A stretch of 64,000 bases of DNA, taken from NCBI RefSeq assembly GCF_034702125.1, contig NC_085871.1, positions 39,901,899 to 39,965,898 of the forward strand, read 5' to 3'. Shown here one piece after another: positions 36,287 through 45,200 of the stretch. The notes under the pieces are model-generated. The model had not been told where the DNA came from, did no database searches, and was given only the letters and a program-made list of their open reading frames with translations. The position numbers and the translations under genes are program-made. Every line of letters starts with the position of its first letter. The first letter of the stretch is position 1. Origin of the DNA: Engraulis encrasicolus (Eukaryota; Chordata; Actinopteri; Clupeiformes; Engraulidae).

Positions 36287-39200
36287 CTCAGACAGCGCAG
36301 CATCTCACCTGTATACATGAGGTTTTTTGTTTATAAACACGGTGTTGTGAGGAGGGGCAAGATACTGGCAGACAACCATTTGAGCTCATTTTTTGACTGA
36401 GGTTTCCAACAATCAGAGGTTGAGTTGTGCGCAACCAGGGGGAAACAAAAAAAAAAAGAAAACCCATGTATGCTGTACATATTTATATGTATTTCTACAG
36501 CCAGCCCACTCAAAATATTCTGGATGAACTGTTACAATATGACCAGAGCTCTAAATTAACACCAGGCAACCGGCCAAATGCTGATGAAATTTCAGTTTGA
36601 CTAGTAGAAAAGACCAACTTACAGTACTAGCCACGTTGACCCATTAGTAAGTGTGTGGTTGACTAGAAAGATTATCATCTACAAGCTATTTTGGCTGGTG
36701 ATGAAAAAAAGTTAATTTAGAGCCCTGAATGTGATAATTCCATGCTGTCAATTTTCTCTCTCTCTGTGCTGCCGCGGTGTCTACAGCCAGTCCACCCAAA
36801 GCCATAACGTTGGATGAGGTGATGTCGTCGGCACGTGACCTGTGTAACTTGCGTCTGGCCCATGAGATCGTCGTGGACCGCGACTTCCGCGTGCAGCCCC
36901 CTCAGCTTCCTGAACATAGGTGAGACTCCATTTTTGCACTCTTAGATTTGCTCTACTGCAGTGTTTCTCAAACTCTTCCTGCCATTCCCCCCTTCAGAGG
37001 AAGGGTATCTGCCTGCGCCCCCCTTCAAGCAAAATGGTCACGAAAATGCAAATAAATTGGCCTTAGTAAAGTTTATTGAAGCCTAATATACACGTATATA
37101 GCCTACCTATGATGTTCTCTAAATATTAGTGAATAAATTAATGAATATTGTGAATGTAAAGTGAATGTGTTGACTTAATGGCAAAGCAGAATGACTTCAC
37201 GCGCCCCCCCTCCAATACCTCCACGCCCCCCTAGGGGGGCTTCCGCCCCACTTTGAGAAACACTGCTCTACTGTATCGTTGGTAGCATGAACTGATTACC
37301 TTTTTTGGTTATGCAATAACTAGTATACTTTCTATTACGATGGTATGATTTCTATGGTTTAAATAAGATTTGATGTCGACCAGTTCTACCAGTTAACATT
37401 GTTTGTGACTTATTTTTTATCTCCTGTAGCTTGCAGAAGAAGGTAAAGGACATGGTCCATCAGGCCTTCTGGACTCGCCTGGAGGCCGACCTGAATGACG
37501 ACCCTCCTGAATACGAACACGCCATCAAACTACTGGAGGAGATCAGAGGGGTGAGCTCATAGACTCTGTGTGTGTGTCCGTGTGTGTCCGTGTGTCCGTG
37601 TGTGTGTGTTTTGCCCTTCACTAGGGGAAGAGGATGCAGCGGTGAGCTCATAGACTGCCCATAGGAGAACTGGACAAACTGTGTGTATGTGTGTGTTTGT
37701 GCGCGCGCACACCCACGTGCCATCCTTCAGGAGGGGAAGAGATGGCCAATTATGAGCCTTTAAAAAATACTTTTGTGATAAAACCCAGAAAGAAAACAGT
37801 GGGAGGAAGTGGAACTCTAAAGCTTTTCCTAATCCATTATTAAATCGCCCACTGGTGTTATCAATGCCATTTCTTACAAGGCTTAGTTCTCATCTCTGTT
37901 TCATTGATTTAAAAAGAAGCAAGTTTTTGAGAAATGCATACAGTATATGTGAAATGCATATATACAGGTCAGTTGAAAGGGTATTGCAGTAGTTTCTTAT
38001 ATGATCACTTTATGCAGGCTAAATCCTATGTCCTTTCTGAGTCCTCTACGCAACACATACTGTATCATTCCTATTTAAGGACAATTTTACACTTTATGAC
38101 GCTGGAATTGAATTTATTGCTGCTTTCTGATTGGTTGCTAGACATGCATTAGAATTGTTTGACATGCATGGCTCGAAAGTAGTTCTGTCAAAGACATTTA
38201 AAAAACCTTGGCACCATCCCATATATAAATACCTCATTGACCTCAATCCATGTGATGAAGCATGCCTCATCTTTTGAAACTCGAAACTCGAAAATGCTTT
38301 CTATTGCAACAGCTGGGGACAATACAAATGTCGGACAACAGTAATGTGAAACGAACTCTGAGTACACCGAAGTGGTCCAATTTTGTGTTTCGGAACCCCG
38401 AGTTGAGTACCTGTTCTTTTGCACTTTCCCGAGGCGTAGGTCTGGATTTCCGACAACCGAGTTTGAAAAGAATGTACTGTAACATTCACAAGCAGGTAAT
38501 TGGAGTGCTTCTGGGTCTTCACCTTTTTCCTTGTTGCTCATCAGTGTAGGGATCTCTCAAACTTGGTCCAAGTAGACAATTGCTGAGGCATTCAAGGTTG
38601 CAATTTTTTTTACTTTTTTGTTTGGCTACAATGGCTACGCCTTTTTAAAAAAATGCAACCTTGAGTGCCTCAGCAGTTGTCTACTTGTACTGTCAAGTGC
38701 AAAGAAATCCCGCACACTGTCCATTCCACCAACAAACTTTAATACAACGTTTCGGTCATCCGACCTTCTTCAGGTAAAGTTCAACTTTACAACTTTACCT
38801 GAAGAAGGTCGGATGACCGAAACGTTGTATTAAAGTTTGTTGGTGGAATGGACAGTGTGCGGGATTTCTTTGCACTTGACTGACAACCCCACTGGGATAA
38901 CATCCTACGCACCTGCCCAACTACAGAGGTGTGCAAAAGCGTCTTTATTGAACTGATCTACTTGTACTGTAACATTACTCCTCTTTCCGTACCCCAGGTG
39001 CTGCTGTCCTTCCTGAACCCGGGCGCCAACCGCATGCGTACGCAGATCATGGAGGTGCTGGACATGGACCTGATCCGCCAGCAGGTGGACAACGAGGCGC
39101 TGGACATCAAGGGCCTGGCCAGCTACGTCATCAACACCATGGGCAAGATGTGCGCCCCCGTACGGGACGACGAGGTCAAGAAGCTGCGCGAGAGCACCGA

Positions 39201-42200
39201 CGACATCGTCACCCTCTTTAAGTACGTCTGTCTTCATGCCTTGTTGTCTTCCATTGGTAGTCATCCGTGGCATGCCCAGCCAGTATTCAGCTTTATGCCA
39301 GAGAATCGTATATGAGAGGGAGATAAAGCAGGCGGGTATCCACTTCCGGTATCCACTTTACGTCGGGTGAACGCCCCTTTAGGAGACCTTCGGAGTCTTG
39401 AGGTTGAGAATACATGGAGTCCCCTTAGTGCTGTAGATGGCAGTAGCGCACGTCTTGTGCAAACACCACGAAAAGAGAAGAAGAAGGAGGGACAACGCCC
39501 CCTTAGGAGACCAAATTTTGAGCACACGCTTTTGCATTGAGTGGGCGTGTTTCAATTCCTCTTATTATATATCCAACCTCTTTGTTTATGCCCTGGGGCA
39601 GCTGTGGTGCAATGGTCCTGCAGTTGAGCTTAAGATCACAGGGTTACAGGTTCAATCCCCACCTTTACCAATCCCTTCCTTCCTCCTTGAAATGAAATGC
39701 CCCTAACCTGAAAAGGCGTCAGCTAATAAAAGTGTGGATAAAAGTGTCAGCTAAGAGTAATGTAAGGTAATGTAAAAGTATTCCCATCGATCATACTTCT
39801 CGTATACAGTATTACGGTACCTTTTTTCTCCTTCCAGAATTCCGTTTCAGTTCTTGTAACTGCTATTTTTATTCTACATTCTCTGAGCACTCATTACCTG
39901 AGCTTTCCTCAGTATTAATTCGTTTATTTTAGAACCCTCCCTGGTGTTATTTAAACACCTTGGGGAAATCAGTGCAGACGCGCTAGTTGGCAGCCAGTTG
40001 GAAAAAAAAAAACATGAACTGGCTTCCCACGAGCACCACGAGTTTGGCAGTAGCTATTAAAAGAGTTTGGGTGCTTCTAGAGAAGTCTCTGCACATCACT
40101 GTAAGCAGGTCGTAGCTAATCTCCCATGTTAACGGCTACAATGGCCAGTGAAACAATAGCAAGCTGAGGAGGGCAGAAGGAGGGCCATTATTTGCATGAC
40201 AGGGCCAAATTAGTCTTTCTCAGCGGGTGCCCAGGGGGCATTGGGGACCCCTGGGGGTTGGGGGGGAGGGGGGGGGGGGGAGAAGAAGTCTACAGCTGAG
40301 AGGGGTGGTGCTTATTTACCATTGGAGGGCATTCGTCGATTTTATTTTTTAATACTAATGGGGGGGGGGGGGGAGGGGTGGGTAGTTGGCAGGCTTATGA
40401 TGTGGTCAAGGGGGCCTTGGGAGGCTTTTTGATGAGGTTCAGCCCTCTTCAAAAGAGGATGAGAACCACTGGGCTAAATCAAATGGGATGTCTCAGGTTT
40501 TGAATAACAATTAAGAAGTGACAGACTTTACATTTCAGGTTTGCTGACGAGACCAAGTGTTAAGTATGTATGTGTGTATGTGTTGCAGGGAGATCTTCCG
40601 TGTTCTTGATCTGATGACTATGGACTACGTTAACACCACAATCCAGATGGTCAGACCGGAACTCCAGAAGCATTCTGTGGAATACGAGAGGGAAAAATTC
40701 CAGAACATTGTGCAGACCACACCCAGTCAGTTGTTATAATTATTCATCATTATACTTTTTTTGTAGTCATTTATTTCTAATGCATGCATTGACTTAAACA
40801 ACTTAATGTTATAACCATTCTGAACATGTGTGCTTTTGAAGATTTAAATGATGAAAAGCGTATGAAACTGAATTTCAGCTGAACCTGACCCCTTCTTATA
40901 AAGCCAATCTTCATGTCATGCTTTTCCTCATAAGCCTTGCCAAGTTGTTGTTCCCCTCTATCCAAGATGATGCACAACATCCCCTGACCTACACTACAAG
41001 TTGTAATGGTTTGTTGTTTAGCTAGAAATAAAATTGTAAAAAGGTTTTTCAGTGCACGTAGGTTCTACAACGTGCAACATGTAATCAGGGCCAGGATTAA
41101 CACACAGGCTAGACGAGGCTGCAGCGTAGGGGCCCCCCACGTACCACACCTGCCACAGCAACCTGTAGCCTGGGGGACCCGGGCCATTTTAATCCAGCCT
41201 TGGTTGTAATGGCATTGCAATTCCCCTGTGCCCCACAGACGCCCTCGCCCACACCAGTGCCTGGATCCGGGCGTCTCTCGAAGAGGCCATCCAGGCCATG
41301 CCCCCCCCTGAGAAGACGGCCGATGCCGATAAGAAGATGAGGGCACTGCCAGGCCCCGTCCTGGTCATCAACACCGCCCTGGTACAGCTCATCATGGGCA
41401 CACACAAGGGACCCATGCCCGAGGTGGGTATACCGCACCGCAGTCTGGTGGAAGCAGACTACATGGAGTGATTTTTTTATTTGTGGAGTTGCTAGTAGAT
41501 GTGAGAATATGACTATGCATCGAGGCAAATGGAATTTAAAAACTGCTTTCATAAATAATAATGTAATCACAGAAAATATTGTATGAAACCCCAATGAAGA
41601 AGAATAATTCACTCCCATTCATTTCAAGCGTATTGGCTACAATGGGCATCACTCTGAGTTTTTCACTTTCTCATATATTCTTCTTCCTCTGGTATTTGGT
41701 CTCTCTTGGCGGCGCCCTGTGAGGCTGTGGCCAAGCCGGCTCCCGATAGCAATGTGTGTTGTATGTTAAATGTACCGTCCAAATCGTCTATTGTCAATGT
41801 CTTATTTAAATGTTTTTAGTTAAACTGCACATTGGAGACTGGTCAAACGCAATATCAAACTGTTGTGCTAACCCCGTTACATAGATTTTTGACAATAAAG
41901 TACACTTGACTTGACTCGACTCGACTCTCTCCTCAGACGCTGATGACGGACAAGGGTAGCGTGACAGGAAATTGGAATAGAATAGGAATATGTTAGCATT
42001 TAGCCCTATTGACTCCCATTCATTTTTCACTTGCCTGTGTTTGCCAACTAAGTAGAACTGCAAGCTTATTGGCTACAATGGGCACCAATCAGTTTTTCAC
42101 TTTCTCATGTATTCTACTTCCTCTGGTATTTGGTCTCTGTCTGTCCTCAGACGCTGATGACTGACGAGGGTCGTGTGGTGGAGATGCAGCGTCGCTGTCA

Positions 42201-45200
42201 GCTGCTGCAGGCGGTGGCCTCCCTGCTCCTCATCATCTACAGCTCCACAGGGGACGTCTTCACCGGCCTCCCCGCCCTCACCGAGCGACTCAAAAGGATG
42301 ACCACCGTGCTGCTCGACGGCATGCATAGCCCGTGAGTGTACTACTACTACTAATGTTGTTTATATATAAACGTAGTTCTGGAGGAAGTCCGCGAGTGAT
42401 TGACAGGTGTCATTACTTGCGCCCGCCTTCGCGCATATTTAAATCCCTCCTTCCCTCTTTCACCTGTCATGCGCGAAGGCTTTCTGAATTGTCCCACCAC
42501 CTCCCCATACTCCTCCATTTCACTAGAACACCCAGTTACACTTCCTCTATACACATAGGGGGGAAGCGGATCTCATCCCGCATGAGCTCTGTTTAAAGCA
42601 TCCCTGGACCGAGGCCAGCTAACATGCCAAACATGCATACTGTTGTACACCAAGCACTCAAGGACAAACTCGTGAACTATTGTTCATCGTAATAGTGAAA
42701 GTCCAACTGGGAAATTCCAACTCCCATTGTCATTGTGCCCATTGTCATTGTGACCCAGCACTCCACGGCACACAAGTGCACACACTGCAAACAACGGAAT
42801 TGCATTCATGCCTGTGCAAGGGGGCATCCCCCAATGGTGCCTCAAGAGAGCAGTGCGGCGAGGCGGTACCATGCTCAGGGTACCTCAGTCATGGAGGAGG
42901 ATGGGGGAGAGCACTGATTAATTACTCCCTCCACCAACCTGGCGGGTCGGGAGTCGAACCGGCAACCCTTGAGCTACAAGTCTGATGCCCTAACCGCTTA
43001 CCCATGACTGCCCTGGAGTAGGGATGCCCTGCAGCAGTGATGCGGGAAAAAGAAAGAAATGTGAAGGAGGCAGGCAGACAAGGAAGCTAATGAAGGCACT
43101 CATCCCAGTGTTCCCAGATCACAGACATGTATCTTACAGAGCTACGACAAGGATCCACTAATTGCTCCACTAAGCTCATCCACTAAGCTCATTTGTTTCA
43201 CAGTCAAGCCTGCTCATGAACTCATGAAGATCGCTTGCATGTCTACATTGAATCCATCTCTGCCATTCTTATGCATGTTACTACTAGCCACAAGTCCATC
43301 AACTGTCAGTGTTGGTGCAACGTGACTTTAAAATTTAGACATGGGGCAGCATGACAAGAGAACTTTTTAAAAGCCTTGTTTGCAAGGCAATTTGTTTCTC
43401 TTCTTTAGTCGCATAGCAGACATGGGGCCAAAACATTATGAAGCCTGCTTCCCACATTGCCAATGTGTGAATGGCGTAAGGCACAGCATGAAGCTGGACA
43501 AAAATGCATTAAAATGCATGAAATTGCATCTAAGGAACACAAATTGTCTTGGTGGGAAGTCCCCCAAACCCCCCGTCATAAAATATGTCATCCTTTTTCC
43601 TGTCACTGAGATGGTCACCCTACCAATGTGTGAATGGCGGCAGCAGAAAAACAACTCCACTGAGGAGTAAAGAGACCTCATCCACGAGGCCCATGCTGTC
43701 AGAGCATATGGTTGTGATCTGGCAGTGCCCTGCCTGCTGTTGCTCAAGCCAAGGCTCCAATGCACTGCACATGTTTGTGCTGGCCTGCCTGCCTGCGTTT
43801 TCACTCGTTACTCGTGCCTTCTGCAGTATGACTCATTCGGTCCAGACGTGACATAGCCGTGAGGTACGAAACAGCTACTCAACCAAAGATGTTTTTTAGC
43901 TTTTCTTTTTTTCTTCTGTTATTTAAATTCATGACGTTTAGTTTCCCTCCAGTTATTATGCAACTCTTAACTTGCGCTAAAAACCTGCCTTCAGAAGAAA
44001 CAACCCAGTGCTGTCCATTTCTTTTCTGTCATTTATTACGTGGATCTGATTTGTAACTTGAACTACTCCTGGTGTGTGCGTGTGCTAGCCTAGAAATCTA
44101 GACGCCCCTAGCGACCGCAAATTGAATTTGCTCCCGGGGGCAGTCTAGCGGACCCCGGTCGTTTTGCGAGGCTGAAAGTTATCCGATGACAGGGCCAATC
44201 AAATCGCGAGGGGGGCCGGGCTACCTAGTAAACAGGAAACTTTCTAAGAAGAAGCATGGTGTCCGTCCGTGCTACGTACAGCACGAAAGTGTTTACTTAA
44301 TTTAAAAAGCCTGGATGATAATACATTTCATGGCTGACATGGATTGATGTAATAATACACCATGAACTTATCGGACACAAATAGATCTCAACACATTACC
44401 ATTTGATCATTCGATGTTTTAAACTAGCTCGGTAAGCTAAGTTGAGCATTTTACAGAACCAGATAGTCACACGCTATTATCAGACCACTACTGTGTAGAA
44501 TGAAATTGCGGCCCCAATTTCTAATAAGACACATGCCATTAAAAACGAGACATTTGGGAGCTTTGAAAGTCTTTGAGTAGCTTACTAAATAGATGGGATC
44601 GATAGTCTGGCTAGTGGGAGCGAGCTGACCGGGGAGCGTCCTGCTTTGGGAACGACAATCAGGGAAAGTTATGGGTATACAGCTAGCTAGCTAACACCGA
44701 ACATGCCACGTTGACAACAATCATAAATATAACCATTTAACAAGCCCCAAATTGCTCGACATTTCGCTGATTGATCAAAGAGGGCCATGTGGTTGAAAAC
44801 GAGGCATTTTTGAACTGTATAAGTGAAAACACGATTTATTAGGAAACTTGTTTGTGGCTGTGGTCATCACACGCTTTCACTGCTACGACGGCTGAAAGTT
44901 GCCGCTTCACCCACAAAGAGGCCCTCGCTAGTGGCTAGCTAACCTGTCGTCAATAACAGAGCTAGGTATCCAGCCTTGTATTATATGCCTGCCCCAAATT
45001 CTAATAAGATCCATGTCATTAAAAACGAGACATTTGGGAGCTTTGAAAGTCTGTAAGTCGCTTACTAAATAGATGGGAATGACACCTAGTCTACCGAGCT
45101 AGCGGCTAGCCATGTATTAGTTATGGGTATACAGCTAGCTAGCTAACACCGAACATGCCATGTTGACAACAATCATAAATATAACCATTTAACAAGCCCC

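Larger units (their letters stand above)
35580..36475. repeat. Direct repeats flanking tcp11l2 coding exon 1
   Basis: A block of about 170-190 bp with GTTGTGAGGAGGGGCAAGAT and AAAGAAAACCCATGTAT lies at 35580-35775 and again at 36308-36475. Confidence 0.8.

Noticed and set aside
43380..43670. 96-residue ORF as a gene
   Set aside because: No recognisable domain, no splice context, and it lies in the middle of a tcp11l2 intron.
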